The notes: a model not told the origin generated them from the sequence alone. 64,000 nucleotides of DNA from Saccharopolyspora aridisoli (GCF_004348445.1 NZ_SMKV01000025.1:1-64000), one strand, 5' to 3'. Shown: positions 34,547 through 44,645, counted from the first letter of the stretch. Numbers and translations are program-made.

Positions 34547-37435
34547 TCAGCCGCCGGTGCCCTGCCCCTGCTCGAAGCGCTTGATGGCGTCGTCGAGCTG
34601 CTGGTACGCCTGCCCCATCTCGGCGAAGTTGCCGGACTGCTGAGCCTTGCGGACTCGCTCCAGCGCGTCACGGATCGCGCCGACCTCCTGGCCCGTCTGC
34701 GGCGTCCCCGGCGATGGCGGCTGACCCGGCTGCTGAGGCTGCGCATCGGGCGGACCCGGCTGGGTCGCCTGGCCCGCTCCGGAACCGAAGACCTGGTCGA
34801 GCGCCCCCTGCAGGGTCTCGGAGAAGCCGACCTTGCCGCCGAAAGACACCAGCACCCGCGCGAGCTGCGGGTAGGACTCCTGCTCGTTGCGCTGGATGTA
34901 GATGGGCTCGACGTAGAGCAGCCCACCGGCCACCGGCAGCGTGAGCAGGTTGCCGAAGATCGCCGTGACGTTGGGGTTGTTGAACAGCGTCCGGTTCTCG
35001 GTGACCTCGGGGGTCGACTCCATCTGGTTCTGGACCTGGTTCGGACCCGGGGTCAGCGTGTTCGTCGGCAGTCGCAGCACGGTCATCTTCCCGTAGTTCT
35101 GCGGGTCCGAGGACACCGACACCCACGCCGAGAGGTTCTGCCGCCGCAGCGCGGTCAGGGCGCTGGTCAGCTGGAAGTTCGGCTGCTGCTGACCTTCGAC
35201 CTGGGCGAGCACGTAGTAGGGCGGCTGCTGCCCCTCGCTGCTGCCGACGGTGCCGCGTGCCGTGGGGTCGTTGGGCACCTCCCAGAAGGTCTGGGTGGAG
35301 AAGAAGTCGCCTGGGTTGTCCACGTGGTACTCGGTCAGCAGCTTGCGCTGCACCTTGAACATGTCCTCCGGGTACCGGAAGTGCTCCCGCAGCTCCGGCG
35401 AGATGGCACTGGCAGGCTTGACCACGCCGGGGAACACGCCCTCCCAGGTCTTGAGCACCGGGTCGTTCTCGTCGGTGGCGTACAGGTCGACGGTGCCGTC
35501 GTAGGCGTCGACCGTGGCCTTGACCGAATTGCGGATGTAGTTGATCTGCTGGTTGGGCTGGCGCTCGACACCGGTGAGGGTGTCGTTGGTGGCCTCGCCC
35601 AGCTCGGTCAGCTTCGAGTACGGGTAGTTGTTCAGCGTGGTGTAGCCGTCGACGATCCACTTGATGCGGCCGTCCACCACTGCCGGGTACGGGTCGCCGT
35701 CGAGCTTGAGCCACGGCGCGACCTTCTGGACGCGGTCGCGCGGGTTGCGCTCGTAGATCAGCTTCGAGTCTTCGCCGATCACACCGCTGAACAGGAAGTT
35801 CCGCTCGCCGTAGTAAGCGGCGAAGGCCAGCCGCTGGAACGGGTTGGAGATCGGCACGCCGCCGCGGCCGTCGTAGGTGAACTGCTGGGTGTCGGTGTCG
35901 TACTCGCGCGGAGCCTCACCCGGGTTGCCGCCCACGATGGCGTAGTCGTCGGGGCCGACGAGCTCGCCGTAGTAGACGCGCGGCTGCTTGACCGGGATGC
36001 CGCCCTGGCCCTTGTTGGCGACGTCGCTGATCTGGAAGACCGGGTAGCCGCCCTGCGTGGCGCCCTCGTTGAAGGTCGAGTCGACCCGGTCGGCCGGTGC
36101 GGCGATGAAGCCGTTGCCGTGGGTGTAGACGGTGTGCCGGTTGATCCAGTTCTGCTGGTTGACCGCCAGGCCGTCGGTGTTGATCTCGCGCAACGCGACC
36201 AGGTAGTCCTGCAGCTGCCCGTTGGCGTCCCGGTAGCGGTCGACGTCGAGCTTGTCGGGGAAGCCGTAGAAGTTGTACTGCTGCGTGAGCTGGGTGAACG
36301 TCGCCGACAGCACGTTGGGGTCGAGCAACCGGATGTTGGGGATGGTGCCGGACTCGTCGGCGACCTCGCTGGGCTGCAGCTGCGTCTTGCCCGGGTAGTC
36401 GACGAACTCGACCTTGTCGTCGCCGATGCCGAACGCGGACTTGGTGGCCGCCAGGTTGCGCTCGATGGAGACGGCCTCGCGCTGGTTGGCGTTCGGCCGC
36501 ACCGAGAACTGCTCCAGCAGCGCCGGCCACACCGCGCCGACCACGACGCTCGACAGCAGCAGCAGGACCGTCGCCAGCGCCGGGATCTGCAGGTTCTTCA
36601 GGAAGATCACCGAGAAGAACGCCAGCGCGCAGAACACCGCGATGCACATCAGGATCAGCTTCGCCGGCATCACCGCGTTGAGGTCGGTGTAGCTGGCACC
36701 GGTGAACAGGGCGTTGCGCTGGGACAGCAGCAGGTCGTACCGGTCCAAGAAGTAGTCGACGGCCTTGAGCAGCACGAACAGCCCGGCCAGCACGCCGAGC
36801 TGGACCCGCGCCGGCATCGACAGCTGGCCGCTGCGGCCGGTGAGCCGGATGCCGCCGAAGATGTAGTGGGTGACCAGCGCGCCGAGGAACGACACGGTCA
36901 CCGCGATGAACGCCCAGGACAGCACCATGCGCCAGAACGGCAGCTGGAAGACGTAGAAGCTGATGTCCTTGCCGAACTCCGGGTCGGTCTGCCCGAACGG
37001 CACGCTGTGCAGGAACAGCTGCAGCGTCTGCCAGTCGGCCTGCGCGGCCAGCCCGCCGATCACCGCGATCAGGACCGGCACGCCCAGGCCGAACAGCCGG
37101 GAGTGCTCGGTGATGACCGTGCGGTAGCGGGTCAGCGGGTCGTCCGGGCCGCTGACCGGGACGAACACCGGGCGGTTGCGGTAGGCCATCCAGAGGTTGA
37201 GCAGCAGCACCCCGCCGAGGAAGACGGCGGCCACGATGCCGAGGCCGAGCCGCGAGGCGACCTGCGTGGTGAAGACCTGTCGGTATCCGACCTCGCCGAA
37301 CCACAACCAGTCGACGTAGGCGCCCAGCATCCGCGATCCGAGGATCAGGGCGAGCAGGACGACCCCGCCCAGAATCAGCAGGATTCTGCTTCGCCGGGAT
37401 AGTTTCGGCATTCCTACCGGGGGCCGCATGGCCAC
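34547..37435 (-). CDS. UPF0182 family membrane protein
   Basis: A 962-residue membrane protein of the conserved actinobacterial/cyanobacterial UPF0182 family, function unknown. The first ~320 residues hold about seven membrane helices (the first at about 17-36), with WLWFGEVGYRQVFTTQ and GKDISFYVFQLPFWRM between them; the rest is a large extracellular region rich in Tyr, Asp and Asn. The C-terminus carries a Pro/Gln-rich linker and a short helical pair (IRDALERVRKAQQSGNFAEM). GTG at 37435 follows AGGAG. It matches in place the M. tuberculosis gene Rv3193c beside the PDZ protease. Confidence 0.93.
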   Translation of the reverse strand: MAMRPPVGMPKLSRRSRILLILGGVVLLALILGSRMLGAYVDWLWFGEVGYRQVFTTQVASRLGLGIVAAVFLGGVLLLNLWMAYRNRPVFVPVSGPDDPLTRYRTVITEHSRLFGLGVPVLIAVIGGLAAQADWQTLQLFLHSVPFGQTDPEFGKDISFYVFQLPFWRMVLSWAFIAVTVSFLGALVTHYIFGGIRLTGRSGQLSMPARVQLGVLAGLFVLLKAVDYFLDRYDLLLSQRNALFTGASYTDLNAVMPAKLILMCIAVFCALAFFSVIFLKNLQIPALATVLLLLSSVVVGAVWPALLEQFSVRPNANQREAVSIERNLAATKSAFGIGDDKVEFVDYPGKTQLQPSEVADESGTIPNIRLLDPNVLSATFTQLTQQYNFYGFPDKLDVDRYRDANGQLQDYLVALREINTDGLAVNQQNWINRHTVYTHGNGFIAAPADRVDSTFNEGATQGGYPVFQISDVANKGQGGIPVKQPRVYYGELVGPDDYAIVGGNPGEAPREYDTDTQQFTYDGRGGVPISNPFQRLAFAAYYGERNFLFSGVIGEDSKLIYERNPRDRVQKVAPWLKLDGDPYPAVVDGRIKWIVDGYTTLNNYPYSKLTELGEATNDTLTGVERQPNQQINYIRNSVKATVDAYDGTVDLYATDENDPVLKTWEGVFPGVVKPASAISPELREHFRYPEDMFKVQRKLLTEYHVDNPGDFFSTQTFWEVPNDPTARGTVGSSEGQQPPYYVLAQVEGQQQPNFQLTSALTALRRQNLSAWVSVSSDPQNYGKMTVLRLPTNTLTPGPNQVQNQMESTPEVTENRTLFNNPNVTAIFGNLLTLPVAGGLLYVEPIYIQRNEQESYPQLARVLVSFGGKVGFSETLQGALDQVFGSGAGQATQPGPPDAQPQQPGQPPSPGTPQTGQEVGAIRDALERVRKAQQSGNFAEMGQAYQQLDDAIKRFEQGQGTGG

Positions 37436-37638
37436 AGCGCACGCTCCTGGGGACGGTCAGCTGAACTTGGCAATCGCGTCGGAGAAGACGATTCCTCGTG
37501 ATGTTCAACTCTACGACCCGGGTGTGAAGTTCCTTGAAGGCCCCGCGCGAACGGTATTTTTCGGACACAAATCGGTATCGATCGGCTCGGCTCGGCGTGC
37601 CTGCTTCCGTTGAAGGCGGTTCTGCGACGATTGCCGCC

Positions 37639-38154
37639 ATGCCTTCCGCAGAGGAATTGGGGTTCGCCCTTCCCGTCGCGACCCGCGAGGTCGAGGAGTT
37701 CGTCGCCTCCGCCGGCTGGGACCAGCCGACGCAGATCTTCGCCCTGGTGGCGACGGAGACGATGATCGCAGCAGCTCCCGAGATGGCCGACCAGCTCGAC
37801 CCGGTGGCCTCTCCCCTGACGCCGCTGGCGCAGGAGTCGCTGCCCGCCGAGGACCTCGGCGAGGCGCTGGCCCGCATCGAGTGGCCCGAGCAGGTCGTCG
37901 GCTGCGCGCTGGTGCAGGAGATCGTCGTGCTGCCGCCGGAGGCGGAGGCCGCGCTGCCGGAGGACGAGGACGGCGCCCGCAAGCTCGCCGCCGAGCACCC
38001 CGACCGGCGCGAAGCGCGGCTGGTGGCCGCGGTCCTGCGCGACGGCGGCGGTCAGTCCTGCGTCATGCGGTTGCGCGGCGAGGAGGACGAGGTCTTCAGC
38101 GACCCCTCACTGGCCCCCAACCTGATCAAGGCCCTGAGCGCCACCTTCGCCTGA
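37639..38154 (+). CDS. PPA1309 family protein
   Basis: A 171-residue cytoplasmic protein of an actinobacterial family (PPA1309) of unknown function. It opens with ELGFALPVATREVEEFVAS, then GWDQPTQIFALVATETMI and ends VLRDGGGQSCVMRLRGEED, DPSLAPNLIKAL. ATG at 37639 begins the homology. It is divergent from the UPF0182 gene, with about 200 bases between them that hold both promoters. A dispersed repeat follows its stop. Confidence 0.85.
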   Translation: MPSAEELGFALPVATREVEEFVASAGWDQPTQIFALVATETMIAAAPEMADQLDPVASPLTPLAQESLPAEDLGEALARIEWPEQVVGCALVQEIVVLPPEAEAALPEDEDGARKLAAEHPDRREARLVAAVLRDGGGQSCVMRLRGEEDEVFSDPSLAPNLIKALSATFA

Positions 38155-38204
38155 GCTACGCGTGCAAGCGGCGTAGCCGCGAGCGTGAGAACCACCCTCG
38201 CAAC

Positions 38205-38330
38205 CTGCACCGCCGCGGGTTCTGACACGTCTTCTGGCGAGTACGCCGCGACGCCGTGCATTGGCACACATCAGGAGTGGCGCACGGAGTCCAGAAGGCG
38301 TGTCAGGTTCCACTACCCGCACCGACCAGC
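38205..38330 (+). repeat. Dispersed intergenic repeat, copy 2
   Basis: Best match to 9213-9350: GGCGAGTACGCCGCGACGC, GAGTGGCGCACGGAG, GTCAGGTTCC and ACCCGCACCG in the same order. Fills the gap between the convergent PPA1309 and PDZ-protease genes. Confidence 0.75.
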
Positions 38331-38357
38331 ACAACGACCACTGGAACCGGTCGCGCC

Positions 38358-39392
38358 TCAGCAGGCTGCCGGGGCTTGGTTGGCGCGCAGCGCTTCCATC
38401 GCCTTGGTGGCGTCGACGAGGTTGGCGACCCTGGCGAGCTGGAGGCCGTCCGGCGCCTGGGACTTGGCCTCGGCGCAGTTCTCGGCCGGGACCAGGAAGG
38501 TCGTGGCGCCCGCTTCCTTGGCCTTGATCATCTTGAACGGGATGCCGCCGATCGGCCCGACGTTGCCCGCCGGGTCGATCTCGCCGGTGCCGGCGACGAA
38601 CTTGCCGCCGTTGAGCGCGCCGGGCGTCAGCTTGTCGATGATCGCCAGCGTGAACATCAGGCCGGCCGAGGGACCGCCGACCTCGGCGAGGCTGATCTTG
38701 ATCTCGAACGGCACGTCCGGACGCTCGGTCGCCCCCACGCCGAGGAAGCCCTGCGACTGGTCGCCGCCCGGCTGGTCGTTGCGCCCCAGCTGCACATTGG
38801 CGACCTGTTCGGGCTGGTCAGCACGCTGGTAGCGGATCTCCACCCGGTCTCCGGGCTTGGTCCCGGCCAGCGCGGCCTTCAGCGACGCGGCGTCGGTGAC
38901 CGGCTTGCCGTTGGCGTTGAGCAGCCGGTCGCCGGGCTCCAGCGTGCCGTCGGCCGGGCTGCCCTTGATGATCTGGCCGATCAGCACCTTGTGCGGGTAG
39001 CCGAGGAAGCGCAGCGCCGCGGTCTCGGCGGTCGTCTGCGAGTCGTTGAACGCCTCGGTGTTCTCCTGCTCGATCTGCTGCTCGCTCTTGTTCGGCGGGA
39101 AGTAGACGTCGCGCGGAGCCAGGGCGTAGCGACCGGAGACCCACAGGCCCAGCGCACCGAACAGCGACAACTGGTCGGTGACCGATACGGTGGTCATGTT
39201 CAGGTGACCAGCGGTCGGGTAGGTTTCATGCCCCTCGACGCCGATCACCGGGTGGTCGCCTTCCAGGCCGAGCGTGTCGTACGTAGGCCCGGGGCCCAGA
39301 GCCACGAACGGCACCGGCGCGAACGCGCCGAGGAGACCGAAGGCGACAACCAGCACGACACTCGTCAGCAGCGTCCAGGTACGGCGGTTCAC
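38358..39392 (-). CDS. PDZ / Lon-like membrane-anchored protease
   Basis: A 344-residue protein with an N-terminal membrane anchor (about 5-27), a PDZ domain (about 120-215: GDRLLNANGKPVTDAASLKAA) and a C-terminal Lon-type proteolytic domain. The catalytic Ser is in GGPSAGLMFTLA and the Lys in GGIPFKMIKAKEAGA, the Ser-Lys dyad of S16 peptidases. This is the YlbL arrangement; the protease faces outwards and probably acts in envelope quality control. GTG at 39392. It is divergent from the hydrolase gene at 39499 and convergent with PPA1309. Placement matches Rv3194c. Confidence 0.92.
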   Translation of the reverse strand: MNRRTWTLLTSVVLVVAFGLLGAFAPVPFVALGPGPTYDTLGLEGDHPVIGVEGHETYPTAGHLNMTTVSVTDQLSLFGALGLWVSGRYALAPRDVYFPPNKSEQQIEQENTEAFNDSQTTAETAALRFLGYPHKVLIGQIIKGSPADGTLEPGDRLLNANGKPVTDAASLKAALAGTKPGDRVEIRYQRADQPEQVANVQLGRNDQPGGDQSQGFLGVGATERPDVPFEIKISLAEVGGPSAGLMFTLAIIDKLTPGALNGGKFVAGTGEIDPAGNVGPIGGIPFKMIKAKEAGATTFLVPAENCAEAKSQAPDGLQLARVANLVDATKAMEALRANQAPAAC

Positions 39393-39498
39393 GAGGCGAC
39401 AGCGTACGTGTTCGCTCTTGGCGATGTGGCTGGGAGTTCGCACAGACCAGAGCCACGACATCTTCTTAAGGGCGGCCGAGGCCGCGTACGGTGGAACT

Positions 39499-40917
39499 AT
39501 GACCAATACGCCGTTCGGGTTCAGTTCGCAGGACCCCGACGACCCCGACAAGGGCGACTCGTCGCAAGGCCGCTCTGAGGGCGGAGCCGGCAGCAACCCG
39601 GGGGACAACCCCTTCGGTTTCGCCGGTATGCCCGGACCGGGCGGCAACTTCGACATCGGGCAGCTCGGCCAGATGCTGACCCAGCTCGGCCAGGCGCTGA
39701 GCCACTCCGGTGGCGGCGGCCAGTCCGGGCCGGTCAACTACGACCTCGCCAAGCAGCTCGCCGTGCAGCAGCTGCACAACAACCAGCGGACCGAACGACC
39801 CAGCCAGGAGCAGGTAAAGGCGATCGAGGACGCGGTCCGCCTCGCCGAGCTGTGGCTCGACGCCAGCACCTCGCTGCCCGCCGGGGTTCGCGCGGTGCAG
39901 ACCTGGTCCTCCGTGGACTGGGTCGAGAAGACCCTGCCGGTGTGGCAGCGGCTGTGCGACCCGATCGCGCAACGCATGTCCGCGGCGTGGCTGGAGGCGC
40001 TGCCGGAAGAGGCCAAGCAGGCCGCCGGCCCGCTGCTCAACATGCTCGGCCAGATGGGCGGGATGACCTTCGGTTCGCAGCTGGGCAGCGGACTCGCCCA
40101 GCTCGGCGGCGAAGTGCTGACCTCCACCGAGGTCGGGCTGCCGCTGGGGCCGTCCGGGACCGCGGCGCTGCTCCCGGCCAACATCGAGAAGTTCGTCGAG
40201 GGGCTGGACCGGCCGATCAGCGAGGCCACCCTGTTCCTGGCCGCGCGCGAGGCGGCGCACCACCGGCTGTTCGGGCACGTCCCGTGGTTGACTCAGCGGC
40301 TGCTGGCCACCGTGGAGGAGTACGCGCGGGGCATCCACATCGACACGTCCGCGCTGGAAGACCTGGCGGGCAAGATCGACCCGTCCGACCCCTCGTCGAT
40401 GCAGGAGATGATGGGTTCGGGGATGCTCGAACCGCAGACCACTCCGGAGCAGCAGGCCGCGCTGACCAGGCTCGAGACGCTGCTGGCCCTGGTCGAGGGC
40501 TGGGTCGACGTGGTCGTGGCCGACGCTCTGGGCGAGCGGCTGCCGGGCGCGGAGGCGCTGGGCGAGCTGGTCCGCAGGCGTCGCGCCAGCGGTGGCCCGG
40601 CCGAGCAGACCTTCGCGACGCTGATCGGGCTGGAGCTGCGCCCGCGCCGGATGCGCGACGCGGCGAACCTCTGGCGGCTGATGGCCGAGCGCCACGGCCC
40701 CGAGGCCCGCGACCAGGTCTGGGATCACCCGGACCTGTTGCCCGACAGCTCCGACCTGGACGAACCGCTGGACTTCGCCGACCGCTGGGGTTCGGGCTCC
40801 GACCTCGACGACCCGATCGCGGCCATTCGCCGCGCCGAGGAAGCCGAGAAGTCCGAGGACGACTCCTCCGACGACGATCCGGACTCCGACGGCTCCAACG
40901 GCGACGCCAAGTCCTGA
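39499..40917 (+). CDS. TIGR03624 / DUF2342 family putative hydrolase
   Basis: A 472-residue protein of an actinobacterial family described as zinc-dependent metalloprotease-like or coenzyme F420 biosynthesis associated. It has a low-complexity Asp/Gly-rich N-terminus (1-55), the core LPVWQRLCDPIAQRM, the putative metal motif LFLAAREAAHHRLFGHVPWL, and RRMRDAANLWRLMAERHG near the end, followed by a very acidic tail. ATG at 39499. A strong terminator follows eight bases after the stop. Position matches Rv3195. The catalytic activity is unproven. Confidence 0.87.
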   Translation: MTNTPFGFSSQDPDDPDKGDSSQGRSEGGAGSNPGDNPFGFAGMPGPGGNFDIGQLGQMLTQLGQALSHSGGGGQSGPVNYDLAKQLAVQQLHNNQRTERPSQEQVKAIEDAVRLAELWLDASTSLPAGVRAVQTWSSVDWVEKTLPVWQRLCDPIAQRMSAAWLEALPEEAKQAAGPLLNMLGQMGGMTFGSQLGSGLAQLGGEVLTSTEVGLPLGPSGTAALLPANIEKFVEGLDRPISEATLFLAAREAAHHRLFGHVPWLTQRLLATVEEYARGIHIDTSALEDLAGKIDPSDPSSMQEMMGSGMLEPQTTPEQQAALTRLETLLALVEGWVDVVVADALGERLPGAEALGELVRRRRASGGPAEQTFATLIGLELRPRRMRDAANLWRLMAERHGPEARDQVWDHPDLLPDSSDLDEPLDFADRWGSGSDLDDPIAAIRRAEEAEKSEDDSSDDDPDSDGSNGDAKS

Positions 40918-40924
40918 TTCCCGC

Positions 40925-40963
40925 CACCACCCGCCCACCGCACCTCGCGGTGGGCGGGTGGTG
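40925..40963. terminator. Bidirectional terminator between convergent genes
   Basis: Perfect 17-base arms (40925-40941 and 40947-40963) with a 5-base loop, between the TIGR03624 and M48-type genes. Confidence 0.9.
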
Positions 40964-41011
40964 TTGCGTCGGGCAGTTCTTATTCGAACCGACCGGGCGT
41001 TCGCGCGCGGG

Positions 41012-41569
41012 TCAGGAGCCTTCGGGGGCCTCGGTCTCGTCGTCGGTGAGGCCGACCTGGAGGTGGGACGCCGCGACCACGCCTTCGAGGTAGCCGATGG
41101 CGCGTTGGGTCTTGGGGTAGCGCTCGACCCACTTCCAGAAGTCAGCGCCGTGGCCGGGGACCAGCAGGTGCGCCAGCTCGTGGACGAGGACGTAATCGAG
41201 CACCCATCCGGGTACATCTCGCAGCCGTTCGCTCACCCGAATGGTGCCCTCGCTGGGCGTGCACGAGGCCCATCTGGTGCGCATCGGCGGAACCCACCGA
41301 ACGCTGCTCGGATCGGTCCTGCCGTCCAGGTACTTCACGGACAGCTCACGGCAGCGCTGCACCAGCGCCTCGTCCGAGTTGCGCGCGGGGGAACGGCGTC
41401 GCGTCTCACTGCGCTGCAGACGGCTCAGCATGTCCGCCACCCAGCGTTTTTCCTCCGCACGGCTCATCCGAGCCGGGAGCAGCACCACGATCTTGTCGCC
41501 GTCGCGATAGGCGCTCACCGTCTGTCGGCGGCGCTTGCTGCGGCGGACCTCGACCTGCGGTTCAGCCAC
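41012..41569 (-). CDS. YgjP-like (M48-type) zinc metallopeptidase
   Basis: A ~185-residue protein with the WLM/YgjP-like metallopeptidase motif: LDYVLVHELAHLLVPGHGADFWKWV gives His-Glu-x-x-His and the downstream His ligand. Upstream WVPPMRTRWASCTPSEGTIRVSERL is also family-typical. Start is uncertain: GTG at 41569 (VAEPQVEVRRSKRRR) is chosen because similarity starts there; ATG 41641 or 41698 would add residues. No signal peptide. Its substrate is unknown. Confidence 0.86.
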   Translation of the reverse strand: MAEPQVEVRRSKRRRQTVSAYRDGDKIVVLLPARMSRAEEKRWVADMLSRLQRSETRRRSPARNSDEALVQRCRELSVKYLDGRTDPSSVRWVPPMRTRWASCTPSEGTIRVSERLRDVPGWVLDYVLVHELAHLLVPGHGADFWKWVERYPKTQRAIGYLEGVVAASHLQVGLTDDETEAPEGS

Positions 41570-41794
41570 GAAGGTGGACCTTAGCGACTGGCTCAGACAA
41601 ACGGTTCCCCCTGTGAGCTGCACCTCAAGGTCAGTACGCATCAATGGACGGATGATTACTCCATCGAGTCGAACATGCCATGCTCTCAATGCATGCATCT
41701 CAATTACTCCGCCTGTACGGTTCCCCCAGCCGCCCGCAGGGGGCGCCGGCGATCCAGCTGTGGCGCTGGGTCAATTACCAGAAGGAGGGGAGCC

Positions 41795-41944
41795 GTGGCC
41801 GAGACGTACAACGGCTACTGCGTGAAGTGCCGGGAGAAGCGCGACTTTTCCGGTGAGGTCTCGGAGACCAACGGACGCCGGATGGCCAAGGGCACGTGCC
41901 CCGTGTGCGGGACCAAGATGACCCGCATCCTCGGCAAGGCGTGA
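41795..41944 (+). CDS. DUF5679 zinc-ribbon protein
   Basis: A 49-residue protein with two CxxC pairs (YCVKCREKR and TCPVCGTKM) framing a short beta hairpin, the DUF5679 pattern. It is probably a structural zinc ribbon of unknown role. GTG at 41795 follows AAGGAGGGG. The sequence is short but highly typical, and strong ribosome binding plus a terminator hairpin 10 bases later support a real gene. Confidence 0.88.
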   Translation: MAETYNGYCVKCREKRDFSGEVSETNGRRMAKGTCPVCGTKMTRILGKA

Positions 41945-41953
41945 CAGGCACGG

Positions 41954-41975
41954 GTGGGCCGCCAGCGGCCCACCC
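41954..41975 (+). terminator. Hairpin after the DUF5679 gene
   Basis: Perfect 10-base arms GGTGGGCCGC / GCGGCCCACC with a 2-base centre. No T-run. Confidence 0.65.
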
Positions 41976-42211
41976 CGCTCCGGTTTCCCGGGGGTTCCCG
42001 GAGCGATGAATCCGTCCTGAGTCGCTCACCCGCTCCCGTCGGCCCAACCCATTCGGCCACGGGAACGAACCCCGCTCAACCAAATTGTCGATCACGACCC
42101 ACGATGTGCTCTTGGACGACTAGCATGTTGTTGGGTTTCTCGTTTTCCGAATGGCTACCGCATGGCTTTCGGTCTTCGAGAGGGTTTTCCTGCGCGCACC
42201 TAGGAGAATTC

Positions 42212-43528
42212 GTGGCCGACATTCCCCGCCAAGCTGCACACCGCACCGCCAAGCTCGCCAGCCTGCCACTGGGCGTCGCCGGACGGGTCGCCGCAGGCTG
42301 GGGACGTCGTCTGACCGGCCAGAACGCCGCCGAGATCAACGCTGAGGTGGCCGCGAAGACCGCTGAGCAGCTGTTCGCGGTGCTGGGGCAGCTCAAGGGC
42401 GGGGCGATGAAATTCGGTCAGGCGCTGAGCGTGTTCGAGGCTGCCGTGCCCGACGCGATGGCCGGTCCCTACCGCGAGGCGCTGACCAAGTTGCAGTCAG
42501 CGGCGCCGCCTATGCCGATCACGAGCGTGCACCGGGTGCTGACCGAGCAGCTGGGCGCTTCGTGGCGCAAGCGCTTCGAGTCCTTCGACGACGAGCCCGC
42601 GGCCTCGGCCAGCATCGGCCAGGTGCACCGGGCGGTGTGGCACGACGGCCGTGAGGTGGCGGTCAAGGTCCAGTACCCGGGTGCCGACGAGGCGTTGCGC
42701 TCCGACCTGCGGCAGTTGATGCGGTTCTCCCGCCTGTTCCAGTCGCTGGCGCCGGGCGCCGAGGTCAAGCCGCTGCTGGAGGAGCTGCAGGAGCGGATGG
42801 TCGAGGAGCTCGACTACCGCATCGAGGCCGACAACCAGCGCACCTTCGCCAAGGTCTTCTCCGGTGACGAGCGGGTCGTGGTGCCCGCGGTGATCGCGAG
42901 CGCGCCGAAGGTCGTGGTCACGGAGTGGGTCACCGGCACGCCGTTCTCGCAGATCATCGCCGAGGGCTCGCAGGCCGAGCGGGACCTGGCGGGCCGGCTG
43001 CTGGCCGAGTTCCACTTCTCGACCCCGTCGAAGGTCGGTTTACTGCACGCCGATCCGCATCCGGGCAACTTCATGCTGCTGCCGGACGAGCGGCTGTGCG
43101 TGATCGACTTCGGCGCGGTCTCGAGGCTTCCGGGTGGCCTGCCGCCGACGTTGGGCAAGATGATCCGGCTGGCTCTTCACGACCAGTCGATCGAGCTGCT
43201 GGAGCTGCTGCGCGATGAGCGGTTCGTGCAGCCGGACCAGGAGTTGCGGGCCGAGGACGTGCTCGCCTACCTGGCGCCGTTCGTGGACCCTGCGCGCACC
43301 GAGACCTTCCACTTCACCCGCCGCTGGTTGCAGCGGCAGGCCGAACGGGTCTCCGACCTGAGCAGCCCCGACTTCCGCACCGGAAGATCGCTGAACCTGC
43401 CGCCGGACTACCTGCTGATCCACCGCGTCACGCTGGGCGCGACGGGCATCCTGTGCCAGCTCGACGCCGAAGTCGCCACCCGCGACATCATCGCCGAGTG
43501 GCAACCCGGATTCGCCGACCAGACCTGA
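42212..43528 (+). CDS. ABC1/UbiB/AarF family atypical kinase
   Basis: A 438-residue protein-kinase-like ATPase. Family motifs appear in order: KFGQALS (the KxGQ motif), the Ala-rich ASIGQVHRA loop that replaces the glycine loop, VAVKVQYPG with the catalytic-type Lys, then [12 protein letters not shown] and [10 protein letters not shown] for the catalytic loop and metal site. UbiB proteins support isoprenoid quinone metabolism or lipid handling in other bacteria; substrate is unknown here. GTG at 42212 follows AGGAG at five bases. It matches the place of Rv3197 next to whiB7. Confidence 0.92.
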   Translation: MADIPRQAAHRTAKLASLPLGVAGRVAAGWGRRLTGQNAAEINAEVAAKTAEQLFAVLGQLKGGAMKFGQALSVFEAAVPDAMAGPYREALTKLQSAAPPMPITSVHRVLTEQLGASWRKRFESFDDEPAASASIGQVHRAVWHDGREVAVKVQYPGADEALRSDLRQLMRFSRLFQSLAPGAEVKPLLEELQERMVEELDYRIEADNQRTFAKVFSGDERVVVPAVIASAPKVVVTEWVTGTPFSQIIAEGSQAERDLAGRLLAEFHFSTPSKVGLLHADPHPGNFMLLPDERLCVIDFGAVSRLPGGLPPTLGKMIRLALHDQSIELLELLRDERFVQPDQELRAEDVLAYLAPFVDPARTETFHFTRRWLQRQAERVSDLSSPDFRTGRSLNLPPDYLLIHRVTLGATGILCQLDAEVATRDIIAEWQPGFADQT

Positions 43529-43569
43529 CCGGCGGGAACTGCTTCGGAAGTGCGGGCGGCAGCCGCTGT

Positions 43570-43612
43570 TCCAGGTGAGCGGCTCAGCCGCTACCCGCAC
43601 CGCCGCGCAGGA
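43570..43612 (+). repeat. Dispersed intergenic repeat, partial copy
   Basis: Contains GCGGCTCAGCCGCTACCCGCACCGCC-type sequence in pieces (CTCAG..., ACCCGCACCGCC) shared with the copies near 9330, 38310 and 60310. It lies between the convergent kinase and methyltransferase genes. Confidence 0.5.
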
Positions 43613-43630
43613 TGAGCCTGGGAACCGGCC

Positions 43631-44521
43631 TCAAGCAGGTTTGATGCCGACGTGGACGGTGTTGGCGCTGAGGTAGTAGAGGTCGTCCCGATTTCCCGCG
43701 TAGTGCTCGCTCTCGGGGTCGAGCAGCTGGTCCAGCGCCGAGACGTCCTCGGCAGCGAGGCGTTCGTCGGCGTCGCGACGGAGCATCGACAGCTGGCGCA
43801 GCGCAGCGGCCCGCCCGGATTCGTCCAACGGCGCGGGGCGGTCGATGAGGTAGCTGAACGAGGTGGCCTCCACGAGCCCGGCCTCGATCATGGCCTTCGG
43901 CCAGCCCTTCGGCAGCCGGACCGAGTCGTCCATCTCGGTCCGCATCTGCTGGAACCACTGCTCGCTCGCGCTGAGCAGCCGGGCTTCCAGGCCGGGTCCG
44001 CCGATCCCGATGTCTGCGGGCAGAACCCTGGTCTGCAGACCGAACTCGACGACCGCCAGCCGTCCGCCGGGCTTCACTAGCCCGGCCAGCCTGCGCAGAC
44101 CAGCGAGCTGGTCGGGCAGGTGGTGCACGACGAACGCCGCGTGGACCAGGTCGGCGTTCGGCGGGGCACCGGCTCCGGCGATCTCCTCGGCCAGCGTGTC
44201 GGCGGCGGCATCGGCCCGCACGGTGCGCACGGTGACGCCGTCAACCTCCGACGCCCGCTCCCCCGCTGCGGCCAGCAGCTGTTCGGCGGTGTCGACGATG
44301 GTCAGCTGCGGCTGGCCGCCGTTGCGCGCCAGTCGCTTCGCGAGTACCGCCGCCGTTCCGCCTGCACCGGCTCCGATCTCGATCGCCGAGCGGTCCTCGG
44401 GTCGCAGCAGCTTGGCGACGACCTCGGTGATGTCCGGTTCGAGGAAGTCGTCGGCCGCGCGCAGGCGCTGCAGGTGCGCGTCCCAGTCGATGTTGTCGTG
44501 CGAATGCGAATGTGCTCCCAC
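43631..44521 (-). CDS. SAM-dependent methyltransferase
   Basis: A 296-residue class I methyltransferase. SAM-binding motif I is AIEIGAGAGGTAAVLAKRL (about 55-73), the acidic residue ending strand 2 is in LTIVDTAEQLL, and motif IV region is NADLVHAAFVVHHLPDQ. An N-terminal His-rich stretch (HSHSHD) precedes the fold. GTG at 44521 is chosen; an upstream extension to 44614 is basic and unlike the family. Substrate unknown. It is convergent with the ABC1 kinase and lies downstream of the whiB7 pair. Confidence 0.87.
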   Translation of the reverse strand: MGAHSHSHDNIDWDAHLQRLRAADDFLEPDITEVVAKLLRPEDRSAIEIGAGAGGTAAVLAKRLARNGGQPQLTIVDTAEQLLAAAGERASEVDGVTVRTVRADAAADTLAEEIAGAGAPPNADLVHAAFVVHHLPDQLAGLRRLAGLVKPGGRLAVVEFGLQTRVLPADIGIGGPGLEARLLSASEQWFQQMRTEMDDSVRLPKGWPKAMIEAGLVEATSFSYLIDRPAPLDESGRAAALRQLSMLRRDADERLAAEDVSALDQLLDPESEHYAGNRDDLYYLSANTVHVGIKPA

Positions 44522-44645
44522 GAGCCGGAACCCTAGACCTGACAGCGCGAAACACGCACGTCGGTTTGCCGGTTCGGCAAGGAAGCGTCGGCCGCCGCGG
44601 ATTGCGACGGCCAACGCGGCACCCGCGAGCGCGCGATCATGCAGT

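Noticed and set aside
35324..37402. A ~690-codon + strand frame opposite the UPF0182 gene
   Set aside because: Mirror of a real gene with low-complexity Val/Asp/Glu/Arg product.
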